A stretch of DNA of 64,000 bases from Archegozetes longisetosus (taxonomy: Eukaryota > Arthropoda > Arachnida > Sarcoptiformes > Trhypochthoniidae): positions 8,778,001 through 8,842,000 of the forward strand of contig JAEMBT020000002.1 in the NCBI GenBank assembly GCA_018873245.2, written 5' to 3'. Each line of letters starts with the position of its first letter. Positions within the stretch are counted from its first letter, which is position 1. Under the pieces are notes generated by a model. That model worked only from the letters and a program-made list of their open reading frames with translations, ran no database searches and was not told the DNA's origin. Both the position numbers and the translations under genes were made by a program. Shown here piece after piece: positions 1-13,777 of the stretch.

Positions 1-58
1 AAGTTTGTTTAGAATAAAATAATTGTTCCTACCTTTGGTAGCAATTAATGAACTTTAT

Positions 59-3000
59 TTAATTAGTTTCGCCCCCAAGTAGATCGCCGGGTAATAGACT
101 TTGGATTGAAGACGGAGTGCTTCTGTCTTGAGCATTGAGACTACTTGTTGGAGCGCTCCATAAGTTATTGCCGGAATTAGAGAATGGCCACAAACTCATT
201 CCTGACGTGTTCCAACCCGGAGAGGTAGTGCTCGAGTCCATCTTTGATGGAGTCGAGTTCGAGTTTCCAGCAAATTGGAGAGAGCTATTTGCGTTCCGGT
301 ACATAGAGCTCGACGACTGATTCACGCCTGAAGATGAACCGTTGCTTTGGCCGTTTTGAGACCAGTTTAAAGCATTTGACGTCATTTGTTGACCACCACC
401 TGAGATGAGCTGCAAGTATTGCTGAACCTCGGATTCTGGTGGTATGTCAGCCAATATTGATGTGTTACCTAACACACAGTTATTCAAAGCAGATTGTGCT
501 TTAGCAGCTTCTTCTCGAGTTGAGTATCGGGCCAGTGCTATTCCGTGATTCAAAAACAGGTGAAACAATTGCAGTGGTCCGTGTTGCAGACACAGTGTCT
601 TAAGAGTCGATCCATCAATCTACAGGTTACAATAAACAGTCATTACATGCAATTCTCATCATAATCAGCACTTATCACAAACCTGTGGTGTGAGATTGCG
701 GAGAAGCAGGAACTCGGACCCGGTCAGACGATCTAATACTAGACCAGCATTTGGACGATTATCTGCATTCCATAGATTGTGAGCTGAGCTCACTGTAGAA
801 TTGGCATTAACAGAGTTGGGCAAAGTTGTGGCCGGACTCTTGATCTGAGGCGCTAACCCTGGAGGCGGTCTACTAGTCTTGTTGACAGAACCACTCCATA
901 GGTTATCAGTGCATGAGTTTAATTGCAGTTCTGCGTTCATAGTACCCCAACCCGGAGATTTCATATTCTTAGGTTTATTCGTTTCAACATTGTTATTGTT
1001 ATACATGTGCGAACCTGATGGCGGAGTAAAAGCCCACGTACTTGACGAAAGTGACAGTAATGTATCAGCGGTTGAGTTGGCCGTTCCCGGACTCAATTTG
1101 GTCGGCCAATTGAATAGCATCGGATCTTTGATTGTGTTTATTGACAATGGAGAGCGATTCACGCTACCAGGAGTTATAGTCGGATCATCTTCAATACTTT
1201 TCAAACTGGAATTGCCTTTCCATGGCTTTCCTGGTTCGAACTCTGGCACCAAGTCGTTCAAATTGTACGCGTCAGGAATTGACGGCTGAATTGCAGACGC
1301 AAGTGAGTTTGACATCTCTTTCAAGTCATTGTGTTTCTGGATGTTTCCGCCAGTCATTGAGTTAACGGTCACATCTGAAGGCCAACCTGAGTCTTCGTTT
1401 CCAGCAAATCCAGGCCAATTCGGAATATCAGCTCTCGATAGGACATTTGTCTGTTTAGGCAGCGGTCCGGGAGCTCGACTGAAATCATTTGGAATCGAAG
1501 TAATCGGCATGTTATTGACTTTGTCTTCTTTGCCAAAACTGGGCTGTTTCCAAGTTGTCTGAAATCTAGAGAGGGCTTGAGAACCGAGATCTCTATCGCT
1601 TGACATCACTATTGAGTTTTCTTGTGGTGTCTTGAAAAAGTCATTGGAAGTTTGCTGCTGCTGTTGCGAGTGCAATGGCGCCGATGTATTTGTATTATTT
1701 CCAGTGTTGGCCATATTAGGCGATTGTGGAACTAATTGTTGATTTTGGTGCTGCTGCTCTTTCAGAAATATCGCCTGTTGCGCAGCGATTTGGTTTTGCA
1801 GATTAAGAATACGTTGCTTTGTTTGAGTTATTTGTACATGGATTGAGGACTGGATGGCCGGGACCGCAGCTGCGTTTGTAGTTCCAGTCTTGCTTAAATG
1901 CTGATTTGCTGAAATGCTGACTTGTAACTGATGAAGAATTTTAATTTGTTGTAACAATTGATATAAAAGTTGTAGAGTAGGCGGTGCCAGGGGTTGGTTC
2001 AAGATCTGCAATCATTAAAAATTAGTCATTCAATTGAATTAACAATCAACATGGATGCAACATAAGCTGTTTAAAACTGAATAATCGGCTTGTCAGCCTA
2101 CAGACTCGAGCTTGAAGCCCACACTTTACAACTTATGAGCATCTATAAACAATCAATTTGAATGACTGTCAGACCTGTGCATTGAGATGCCCGGCTTGAA
2201 CTGCCAGTTGAATTTGTTGTACCAGAACGCGAAGCTGAGCTGCATTGGGAATTGGATTGGACTGTGCGCTACCACTGATACGACTTCCAGGTTGATTCGT
2301 TCCTAAGGCACTTTGAACCTGATTAGCCTTTCAAAAATAAATCGATCGGTTAGTATTGCTCAAAGGCTAAATGTGAAAACTAATTGAAAACTGAGTAATA
2401 CTTGTGTGAATGACTGTGTCTGAGCAGTTTGTTGTTGATGTGGCGGCTGCAGAATTGATCCCAAAGGATTTCTGTTAATACTGGTAAGACTAGAATTGGC
2501 AATGCCTGATGTATTACTAAGTAGACTAGGAGTATTGCTATTCATTCCGGAACCCTTTAATACATTGATATTAACAATAATTAGTTACTTCATTCATCAA
2601 TACTACCCATAATTACATTCAATTGCTTTTCTTAATACCTTAAACCGCTGTAAGCCATCTAAATCCATTGAATTTGGTTCTCGAGCAGAAGCATTCTTCA
2701 GTTCAACTAATGGATAGAGAAAATAGTAAGGTTTCACACCTCAAATTTCAAACTGGTTAAAAACTGAAACTGAACTGCTCGTGTGAAAGTTCAAAAAAAT
2801 CTATTTTAAGAAAATTTTCTTTTTCAACAAATTAACAATGTTCACATAAGTGCTTATAAAGAGATTTAACATATTTCCAGTATTGAGAGCATTGAGTTGA
2901 ACATCAATTTCTTCAAATAGTCATGAACAAAGGACTAGTCTGAGAAGACAATAATTGAATAAATGACTTACTGACTGCATCATCGAGTTTCATGTTATTG

Positions 3001-6000
3001 TTTCGAAGAGCATTTTCAACATCATCTTTCTGTAATCATAAAATATAAATTAATTTTAAATTAGTAAAACAATATAACTGTTGATGAAGACCTTGAATCC
3101 CATGTCAGTGAGAATGCGGAACTGTTTAGAGGCCCATATAATATCCTTGGTCAATGGTTTTCCCTGCTTAGGACCTCCCCAACTGCTAGTGTCAATTTGT
3201 CCATCACTCCAGCTCGTGCTTGAAGATGTAGATGCCTTTGGCTTCGCTGCCCAATATGACAATGGACTAGAGTTTGAATCGTTCCAATTGGGAGTGCTTG
3301 GTGTGTGCGCAGCACTTTTCACATCAGATTCACACCAGAGAGAACCAGAACCGGAACTGTTTTGAGGCGAATCGCGATGAGTAGACATATCAGTCCACGA
3401 CTGGCCCCGACTGACGGCTTGAGAGGGTTGCGATGGCTTCGCCCAATTCTCGACATTCTTACCAGAGATGGGTGCACCGGCTGGCAATCGAATCATTCCA
3501 GGACTAGAAGGAATCATTCCCGGCATTCCACTCGGATTAACTCCCATTTGAGGCGTATTATTGCCATTAGGATTATGGGTTATAGGTTTGACTGATGTCG
3601 ATTCTGTCCATTTGGACACTTTTCCCTGACGTGTCGGATTACCCCAAACAGAAGTTCCGTCATCATAGCTTCCGCCTCGACTCTCATTTGACTCTCTATC
3701 CCAACCAGAAGAGTCTTTCTTTTGAGTAGATTCTGGAGCCCATGTTCCAAACGATTCGTTGCTTTTATTGTCAGACCATTGGGGCTCTGATCCATTGCTA
3801 TCATTTTGTTCTACAATACAATTCAATTGAAAACATTAATACTAATTCTGGCAAATATAATCACAATCAGGTATTTACCATTATAATCAGCCCAGTTTGA
3901 GTTTTGGTTCGCTTTTTGTCTGTTCTCGGAATTATATCTGCTGTCAGAATTATGTCTACTCTCAGAGTTATGTCTAGAGTTGTCAGAACTGTGTTTGCTT
4001 TCTGAGTTGTGTCTGCTGTCAGTGTGATTCCACTGCATATTATTTGAGTTATTATTATTGTTGGAATTATTATTAGAATTATTTGCCGACCAATTGTTCG
4101 AATTATTGACATGTTGTGGAACTCCAGTCCAATGATTGCTCGGATCTTCGTCTTCACCCCACGTGCCACCGATATGAGTCGAAGGCGTGTGATGGCCCCA
4201 GGGCTGACCCGATGACATGTTATTTGCAGGCGAAGGAGTTGGGCCTTTGGTTTTGTGACGGACGGTATTTTCCCAGATCTCAGTGCCAGAACTTGTGCTG
4301 CTTTTCCACTGCGAAGCACTACTACTCTCTTTTGGACTTGACTGAGGGGACGGAGGGAGTTTCCAGGGAGAGTCCTGGTTTATCACCTTATTTTAATATA
4401 AATACAATCATTAGTTAATACAATGCAATCATATAAATACAATAGATATCAATTGTCTATTACTCTACTTCTACTTATATACATATTATGTAACTCATGT
4501 TCCATAACTCATCTCTACTCCTAGTAATCTCCTTATATTTGTGTCAAGTCATTGCTATTCAAAAACTTTCAAAAGATTACCAAATGGTTCACTTATTTGA
4601 GTCGGTCTTATAATTACAACTAAGTTTGAGCTCAAATTTGTAGCATTTAAACTCTAATACTCATAAAAGGGTCAACAATTATTTTCAAATTAATAGTCAT
4701 TACTAGAATTTGAAAAGCTGTTCAAAGAAAGGGCGTATTCTAGCTATAAAAAAGACAATAAGAGAAGCCCTTTCGCTACGTAGCCATTCAATTATGTCGT
4801 TAAAAGAAGTTTTTTTTGAAAAGTTTTCAATCAAAATAGAAACAAGATACGAGTCTCAATAGGTTTAAAGTCCGGTTTAATTGTATTTTCACTGTGGCAA
4901 AATATAATTAAGGTTTAATGACTAGTACAGCCATTCAATCGACTAATAACTTCAACTCTCACAGTTAACACAATGTCTGATTTTCCTTTGCTTTAGAAAA
5001 AAAATTAGCCAAATCAACGTTCAATAATGAGATATATTAGCTCTCTTTTTTCTAAACATTCATAAACGTTTAAACTAATTTTTAAAAGATCGAAAACCGT
5101 TGAATGATATCAAATTTAAACTAATAATCATATTTCATCTAAATCAAGCAGATCGAGTTTACAGGTATTCTTTACATATCAAATAGACTCGAAGCAAAAT
5201 CAATATTGGCTTAAAATGCTATCAATTCATAGCTAAAGGTTCGGTTTATGGTTGATGTAGGTTTGGGTGTAGAGAGCGATATGGCACCAGAGTGTTCTCC
5301 TATGCCTAGCGTACCCTTTACCTTAACTTACCTTACCTAGCCTAACCTAAACTAGTTGTATTGGTAGTGCATTTAATTGTTAGGTTAGGTAAGTAGAATG
5401 CTAGGCATTAGAGAACAATGTTGTGATAACAACATGACTGATTAAACCCAAATCTGCGTCAGCTATATATCGAACTATAATCCAATTGTTAATAGTTTGA
5501 ATAATTCGTCCGTTATGGATAAGTTATGCAATGAAAAAGACAACTGATTTATCATTCGCTTAATAATAGTATTAGGACTAACATATTATTGAAACAAAAT
5601 AAGAGATAATTAGGGAAACGAATATGAATGATAGTGAAAATAATAACTTACAGATATACCCCAGTTGTCACTGATAAGAGCCGTATCTTTTATTTCACTG
5701 TTAATTTGTCCGAAATCACTATTGTTTCTAATTTTAGTGGAATTATCGTTATTCTGAAAGCCATTGTTATTCCCAAACGCATTGAGATCATGGTTTGGTC
5801 CATTGTTAAGTCCTTTACCCGCCGCCTGTGCCCACGAACTCGAAGGCTTTGGTGACGTTGAAGTGGTTTGATCGCAGCTTGAAATTTGTCTTGAATTATT
5901 TGGCCAATGATTAGCATTAGTAGTATTATTATTAGGAGTACTACTGCCCCATTCGGCTGATGACGAGCCCATCGGTGGAAGTGTTCCCCAACCTGTGGAC

Positions 6001-6041
6001 CCACTCGACAACGGCTCTTCACCTCCACCGTGAAGACCCAT
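59..6041 (-). CDS. gw: Gawky / TNRC6 (GW182) miRNA-silencing scaffold, nine coding exons
   Basis: Cytoplasmic P-body scaffold that binds Argonaute through Gly-Trp repeats and recruits poly(A)-binding protein and deadenylases. Exons in coding order: 6041-5652, 4386-3879, 3810-3092, 3029-2972, 2706-2639, 2554-2402, 2327-2175, 2005-683, 619-59. They join in frame to about 1310 residues. The first 540 residues hold many W-G/G-W, SW and NW pairs in Ser/Asn-rich sequence. A UBA domain spans the exon 3-5 joins (DMGFK, then [15 protein letters not shown]). A Gln-rich segment follows. A PAM2 motif ([13 protein letters not shown], about 1215-1265) is the poly(A)-binding-protein site. An RRM (about residues 1105-1185) and a W-rich silencing tail follow, ending LLGGETN. 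The donor after exon 3 is an unusual GTCTTC. An AATAAA (54-59) overlaps the stop codon by one base. Start uncertain: the usual N-terminal block of the family was not found, so a further upstream exon is possible. Confidence 0.93.
5233..5486. mobile_element. MITE-like foldback element, copy 1 (in gawky intron 1)
   Basis: About 250 bases with terminal inverted repeats: GGTTCGGTTTATGGTTGATG at the left is matched by the complement of the segment ending CGAACTATAA at the right. The inside is also self-complementary around CCTAACCTAA and TTAGGTTAGG. A second copy lies at 11863-12100 in the SHMT gene. No coding capacity. Exact ends and target duplication are not certain. Confidence 0.7.
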
Positions 6042-9000
6042 TCAGACAATTATTTAATACCAATTACTTATTTCAATCTTAATAATTGTCTTCTTTTAAT
6101 ATTCAAAATAGTCTTATTAGACGTTAAATCAATACAACTTTAATAAAATGATGAGATAGTGATGGTATGTCATCAAATGATGTCTTCAATTAAAATGATG
6201 TCATGATTCGAGTAAAAGTAATAAAATTAAATTCAATAAAACAACAGTTAAGACTTTGAATGCAACGTATAACAAGTTAGTGATTGTCGTATTGTTCAAC
6301 ACTATTCAACTTGTCTTAAATTAAGAGCAAATAGGAAGTGATCAGCACTCGACTCAGTCCAAAAGTGAGTCAATACGAACAAGAATAATAGGAATCAATT
6401 TGTAGAAATAATAACAATAGAGTAGACAACAGTTGAGAGAATAAGACGTATTGAGTAATAAATAACTGAATTAAATTTGATCAGAGTATTCAGTACGTAA
6501 GGATTGCTGGTCGACAAATAGAGTACTCGTAATGAGTTTGCGCTCAACAGAGTCTACCCTTTAATTAATCTTTGCTCTGACTCTATATTTATCAACACTA
6601 TTATAGCTGAACGCTATTATAGCAATGGCTGTCAATCGAATCTATGCATAGTAACCAACATTACATACATATCATTACATATCTCTACTATTGAAAAACC
6701 GATCTATTCATGCAAATTAAACCAACACTTAAGACTGAAGAAAATTGATCAAATACTAAATTATAGAGTGATCGAGAATGACAGAACGTTAGAAATGATG
6801 CCAATTCATTGCTATTACGTCGCACTCATTCACTATTAGGTCCGCCATTGGCTCACTTTTGAGACCGTAGTTTTATATGCATTTGACGCATTAACTGCTT
6901 CATAACTGTTTCAATTACACTAACCAAAATTCATATAAAATCATATTTTCAGTAACACAACTCCAAGCAAACTATTCATTGATTAATAATAAGAATGGGT
7001 GCGACTTAGGTCCCGGCATTCAATAACAAGTTGTTTAGCGTCAAGCTATAAGGCTATTCAATACAGACTCCTATTCATTGAAGACTGTATTGAGTTGGAC
7101 TGCATTGAATCCGATACAAACTCGTACACTCATATTGAATGTTACAGTTCGTAAAAGTACATATTATTATTAGTAAACAATGCATTCAATAGTCTTACAG
7201 ATGCATCACTTCAGTTCAAGTGATTAATACAGAAATAAATAAAGTGAATATTTACCTCAAATCACAGAATGTCTGACCTACTGATTGAACTTTACATTAG
7301 AGTCATTACAGTAGGACAACGATATGGCAGCCAATACTTGAAGCCATTTTGAGAATATGTACTCTCATTTCAATAGCACATCGAACATTCTCAAAGACAG
7401 CACACCATTGGCTCAAATAAGTTCTCCCGACAACCTGTTGTGCTCTGCTCTCTCCAGCTACTATATACCAGTTCTTTAGCGCATATTTCTCTTTCGGTTT
7501 TTATTATTTCTTATTTTTCAAGTAAATGACTTAACGAAAATCTTCTATTCTCGTTCTTATTGCGATTAAAACTTCTATTTTATCTACAAAAACTGTTTCT
7601 CATTTTCTCTCATTTTCACTTATCTCACAAAAAATTCAAATTTCACAAACTTTTTGTCTAATCTTATTGAGAAACTCAAAATTGTTTTGATAAAAGTAAC
7701 TTTTAAGGTTTTAAACTAGATTACTTTTCAAAATTGATAAATAAGACATGAGTTGACATAATTTTTTGAGATTTTGAAAATTTTCACCTTTTGCGTGAAA
7801 CCTCCCTAAAGACAATTGTTATTTTAATTTTTACTATTTTCTTAACACTGTCTTAATAAAACCGCATTTGCAGAGTAATCGTACCTATTAAGTCAAATGA
7901 GATGAAAAAAATGTGAAAATGAGGTTTTTGGGCTTTATTTGATGTCTGAAGTTTCAAATATGAAATATTGAATTTATCAAGCTAAGACGGGATTCAAGCG
8001 CGATAGTCGGTATATTGTAGTTGTAACCGAAAAAGTAGTCCCTATTTTGAGTGGTATACATGTCTGTACGAGTACTGTTACGGTGTGTGTGATGCTCTAC
8101 AATTGAATGTATAACAGTTGCAAACCAATTTACTTTAGTACTAAAATTTGACTTGCAACAATATCAATTTGAGAACATTTTTCAAAATTTTACTCATGCA
8201 ACAAACCAATCTTTAAAGCATTAGTTTTTCATATTTTCCTTCAATCATTGAGTGACTGAACAATATTTTTTGATTTGGTGCTGAAAAAAAAGTTTTGAAA
8301 ATAACTTTTACCCCTTAGAAACAAGTGTTTTTAGCAATTGTCGACAAAACCTGCTTTCAATAAACGCTTATTGAGTTTAACCTGAAATAATTATTATATG
8401 AAGTAGTAGCAATTTGCTCACAAACTGAATACATATTCATTACTGATTGGCTGGCATGAAAATATATTATTTATAAGTTAGGATTAATAATTAAATTTAA
8501 GATTTGTTGAAAATATGACTGATATTCATGGAATGCAAACTATTTTTAGTTAATTAGTTGATGCAAGTAATTAGCTCGATGCTTGAAACTTATGACAGAA
8601 TTTCTAATTGATCTTAGCTTTGATTTGAAGCAAGTTTCATGTGAACTAAATATTTTTTACTAAAATGTCATGAAAGATTCGTCTGAATAATTGAATAAAA
8701 ATAAATAAAATACTAGTAAAGACTTGTGAACTTTTCGAAACATCAAAGTAAAAAAACAAAGTTGGGTCACATCGAGTTGAGTTTCAAAATTTTAAAAATT
8801 ACAATAATTATTCAAACCAATCAGACGTTAGTCTTTGAAAAATAGTGTGTCAAAATTTAATAATTATTAAAGTTAATAATAATCTAATCAATGATCTGAT
8901 AATCTGAAATCTTACTTATGCAGCAAAACTTTTCTTAAAATTGACGTCTATATCTTAAAGATTCTAACGTTTCTATCTTTTCAAAAGAAGACATCAGTTA

Positions 9001-10748
9001 AAAGTTTAAAAAAAGTTTAGAAAGTTTAAAACCTTTGGAATATTTGTACAATATCTTTCATGCAACAAGAAATAAAGTTAAGAAGCTATAAAAAAGATTT
9101 TAAAAATCAGTTAATGAGTTAAGTTTCAGGCATAAAATTGATTTCCGTCAGTCCAATTAGTTTCTAAAGAGCTTTGAATAATCAAAACTATAAAATTAAT
9201 TTTGAGGGTCTTTAGAAACTTAACTGTGAAATTATGATACAATAGATGTCACAACGATTTGGCGTAAGTTAGAAAATAAGGCTAACGATTGAGCGCTATT
9301 TGAATTGAATGTAGTGCTAGCTCAATACTGTTTTGATTGTGTATTAATAAAAGTGAGTCGTAATCCAATCTAAAAGTTTGACTAAATTAGTATTGAACTA
9401 AAGATAATTTGAAAAGTGTTTTATTAACAGTTAAACTGATTATAGTTGCAATTGATTGACTCAATACATCGATACAATTATTAAAAGTTAGTTTGAAGTA
9501 AAAACAAATGTTTAATGAATAGGCTGATGATTCTAACTTTTGATAAGTTGTCATTTGTCCACATTATGATCGTATGATTAAACCAGGATTGTGTCAGTCA
9601 TGAACCTATTCATATTTAAATTTAAGGCTAAATATCTCGAAAATCGGTTAATATGTTTGAGTAAGATTTTATGCCTACTTTAAGGCGTTGAAAATATGAC
9701 AGTTTTCAGTTTTCTGTTCGATTGTATCCATAATTTTTCTTAAAATATATTGAGAAAAATATTGAAAATCTCACTCTGAACCGACGTAAATTACAGCCTC
9801 GGAGACAGTGTGTCTCACTCTTATCTCGTTTAATCTCTTTTGGCTCTGACTTATCGTATGAGAGCTATATTTTTTAATAAACAAGTATCAATATATTGAA
9901 CTAATCATTTAGTTTAAGTGAAAACACATTTGTTTTTTTACATTTGCTTAAAGATAGTGAAAAATATGTTTTAAAACATGTATTTCTAATCCTATAACTA
10001 CTAAAAATCTAAATCGCAAAATTTTCAGAAGCTTGAAAAACCTCTTTTTGAAGTTTGTAATTTTACAGTTATTTAACTGTTAACTTTATCATCATTCTTC
10101 AACTGGAAGAATAGTTGATTCGATTATTCTAAATATCGCTTGAATAAAAACTTTTAATTATCACAAATCTATTCTGTTTAGTAATTTTTAGCCAAAATAG
10201 AACGCTATAACTTCATAAAAACCCAACTAATAGATTGCGCTCAAACTTAAATGAATTGACTTTGAATGTAAAGCTGAGATGTTTTAATGAAAGTTGATTA
10301 GATAGTAACATGAAAATAAGCATGATATTGTACAAAATGTATGTAGAATTGAAATGTCAACATGAAATAAAATCGAAAGTAAATAAGTTCAATAAAACCA
10401 ATAATAGTTGAATAATATGGCCTAAGACGCAAAGATCAGCCATCGTATAAGAGGCTTAGAAAATGGATATGAGGCCGAAGTAGCAGTCATCAGTTTGATA
10501 TCTGTTTATCAAGTTTTTGTTAATCTTGTTTATGCTGTTGATACGGACCGAAAAACTAGATTGCAATTGAATGACCTTGTATTAAGTAGGAATCGCTTTT
10601 GGGAACTCTTAGACAAGGCTTGATATTGAGACAAATATTCCAGTTTTATTTTGACACGTCTGCAATTAAGACAAATATTGAATTACACGATTTACGATCT
10701 GTGATATCAAAAAACATATTATATATACTGTTCTGAACTAATCATTAA
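6042..10748. other. 4.7 kb without a recognised gene between gawky and SHMT
   Basis: AT-rich sequence with no convincing coding exon on either strand and no long repeat that I could see. The part next to 6041 should contain the 5' untranslated region and promoter of gawky, perhaps with untranslated upstream exons. The last few hundred bases should hold the SHMT promoter. No core promoter motif can be assigned with confidence. Confidence 0.5.
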
Positions 10749-13546
10749 ATGATTATTTTAAGATATTTAAGTTCACTCGTACACAACATCCCAACTCAAA
10801 GCTGTAGAAGCATCCGATTCGTACACTTCACTCAAAACCTCAGAATGTCTTCCCAAAAGTGGTATCTTAATCAGACCTTGGATGAAAGTGACCCGCAACT
10901 CTTTGAAATCATCAAGAATGAGAAAAGAAGACAAAAACGTGGTCTCGAAATGATTGCTTCGGAGAATTTTACGAGTTTATCAGTATTACAGTGCCTCAGC
11001 ACTTGCCTTCATAATAAATACTCAGAGGGTTATCCTGGACAGAGGTTGGTCAATATCACTTTAATTTTCTAAATAGAGAGAATCAAAACTATTTTGAAGG
11101 TTTAGAGTACAGTAAAACTCTAACTTAAACATTCATTTAAGTGGTTAAAAAATATTTAAAAATGCCATGAAAATAGACTTGGTTGTATGGGCTTTTTTAA
11201 AAACTGCTTAACTGCATGTTCAAGTCAGAGAGGTTTGATTGCGTAACAACTATTGAGTGACAATTTCTCTTCAAAGACTAAAGAATGGTGAATCTATTGT
11301 TCTATTGTAAGGCAGCTATTAAATGAGAGGAAGTACGTCCTCAAGAAACCGTTAACTTCTAGTTATATTATATGAGTGCAACAACTTTTAGACATTTGCA
11401 GCATGAAAATTTTGTAAAAACTTGGAAATGACTAAATTAGTCTAGAAAGATTAGATAAGCTTAAAATAAGCAGAGAATGAGTACTAATTTTCTAGCATTG
11501 ACTAATCGAGTTTGATCCGCTATCTCTTCAGAGTGAACTGTAACTAAGAAATTTTGTCTGTTAGATGAACTCTTGTTAAAGCTTGAAGCAAAAAAGTTCA
11601 TTACTCTAACTGATAATTGCAGGAAAACCTAAAAGACTGCAGATTATAATGAAAACAATTGAACAACAGTTGATCTATTTGAGAAGAGTTAAATATTACA
11701 AAACCAATTTTTGTAGATTACGAGTTTGAGTATAATGTATAGAATGTGATACTGTCAAATAAATATAAATTACAAATATATTTCATAGCTTTCGTTAATG
11801 AACTTCCCATTAATTGTAATAGTTCTGATGCTACACCATCTCATGAACTAATAAGAATAGGTACTAAAGTTCAGTTTATAGTTGATGTAGGGTTTGAGTA
11901 TAAGAGTCGTATGATTACCACAATGTTCTGCTATGTCTAGCATTTGTCCTTATCTAACCTAACTTAACTGAATATGCCGCCAATGCAACAATTTAGATTA
12001 AGTTAGGTAAGGAGAATGCTAGGCATGAGAGAATAAAGCAGTGATAAGGATATGACTCTCATAGCCAAACCCTACATCAGCGATAAACCAAACTATAACT
12101 CTGATTCAGCCGATTATTCTAATAGTCCAGAACTATTCAGAACTTCATACAAGAGTACACAACTAAGTTTTTTCTTTTTAATAAGACTTCGAAGTATTAA
12201 ATGATTATTATTTTTTCATAAAGATATTATGGCGGCAATGAGTTTATTGATCAAGTGGAACGTTTGTGCCAACAAAGAGCATTAGAAGCCTATAAACTGA
12301 GTCCTGAAGAATGGGGCGTTAATGTTCAGCCATATTCTGGATCTCCAGCAAATTTCGCTGTTTACACAGCAGTTGTTGGGCCTCACGGAAGAATAATGGG
12401 TCTGGATTTGCCAGATGGCGGACACTTGACTCACGGATACATGACAGAGAAGAAACGAATATCTGCGACTTCAATATTTTTTGAATCAATGCCTTATAAG
12501 ATAAATCCAGCGACAGGTCTGATCGATTACGACGAGCTTCAAAAAACTGCGCGACTATTCAAGCCTCGATTAATAATCGCTGGAGTTAGTTGCTACCCTC
12601 GACACTTGGATTATAAGAGATTCAGAGAAATAGCTGATGAAAATAGTGCTCTTCTGATGGCAGATATGGCACATGTCAGTGGTCTGGTGGCAGCAAAGGT
12701 GGCGCCGTCACCTTTCGAGTATTGTGATATCGTCACCACTACCACACATAAAACATTACGTGGACCTCGAGCTGGAGTTATCTTCTACAGAAAAGGTGTC
12801 AAGTCAGTGTCGAAAACTGGACAAAAAGAGCTGTATGACTTTGAAGACAAGATAAATCAAGCAGTGTTCCCAGGGTTACAGGGAGGTCCTCATGACAATG
12901 CTATCGCAGGTATTACACGAAGGCTTCAATTTTAAACTGCTTACTATACGATTTTCTTTATTAAGGCATTGCCACTGCACTTAAACAAGCTAATACTCCG
13001 GAATTTCATGAATATCAGCAACAAGTTGTTAATAATGCTAAAAAACTGGCAGAAAGTTTGCTAAAACGTGGGTACACTTGTGTTTCGGGTGGAACTGATA
13101 ATCACTTAGTTTGGGTCGATTTGAGACCCAACGGACTCAATGGATCGCGAGTTGAGAAAGTACTCGAAGAAATATCTATTGCTTGCAATAAGAATACAGT
13201 GCCTGGAGATAAGTCTGCTTTGAATCCAGGAGGTGTCAGATTAGGCACTCCTGCATTAACTACTAGAGGGTTAAAGGAAGACGATATAGAGCAAGTGGTC
13301 GAATTTATAGATCAAGGTTTGTATGCAATCGATCTCAACTATTTCATCATTAGAAGTTCAAATTTCATTTTATTAATAGGTATAAGACTCGCTAAGGAAA
13401 TAAAGGCTGCCTCTCCTGGAACATTGCTCAAAGATTTCACGGCAACCATGAAATCAGACAATTTCCAATCAAAGATTGCTTCTTTGCGCGAAAAGATTGA
13501 AGAATTCGCTGAGAAGTTTCCAATGCCTGGATATGAAGATTATTAA
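10749..13546 (+). CDS. Shmt: Serine hydroxymethyltransferase, probably mitochondrial and cytosolic
   Basis: PLP enzyme that interconverts serine plus tetrahydrofolate with glycine plus 5,10-methylene-tetrahydrofolate. Exons 10749-11044, 12224-12909, 12966-13316 and 13380-13546 join in frame to 499 residues. Family signatures: [14 protein letters not shown] across the first junction, [10 protein letters not shown], and the PLP-lysine motif [14 protein letters not shown] (about 12730-12770), followed by [11 protein letters not shown]. The first 32 residues are basic, with few acidic residues, and look like a mitochondrial presequence. A second in-frame ATG at 10845 ([10 protein letters not shown]) would give a cytosolic form of normal length. 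Intron 1 (11045-12223) carries a MITE. An AATAAA lies at 13619-13624. Convergent with GID8. Confidence 0.96.
11863..12100. mobile_element. MITE-like foldback element, copy 2 (in SHMT intron 1)
   Basis: About 240 bases, aligning along its length with the element at 5233-5486. Left end TTCAGTTTATAGTTGATGTA mirrors right-end CTACATCAGCGATAAACCAA. The inside contains TAACCTAACTTAAC and its complement near AAGTTAGGTAAGGAG, and shares the phrase GAGAATGCTAGGCAT (copy 1: GTAGAATGCTAGGCAT). No open reading frame of note. By eye the two copies are about 70 percent alike, so neither is recent. Confidence 0.7.
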
Positions 13547-13777
13547 TTTTTCTGAGTCAACTTGTTTTACATTTTTTTAAAAATCTTTTCTACTGATGAA
13601 AAATATCATTAAAAATGAAATAAACTAAAAAATTTATTAATCGAATAGTAAAAAATATGATAAGTTTTGTATTTTATTGCCAGTTAACTATGGTCTGAGA
13701 TAACTATTATGAGAAATGTCTTTAAATAAATGTTAAGCACTTTAAAAGATAAACATAATTATTAAATAGTTTTTAAT

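Noticed and set aside
3867..4319. 150-codon alternative minus frame in gawky
   Set aside because: It is a shadow of low-complexity Asn/Ser codons; the gawky frame has the GW repeats and splices correctly.
5320..5400. TTAGG repeats suggesting interstitial telomere sequence
   Set aside because: Only two units at a time, and they lie within the MITE fold, so the MITE explains them.
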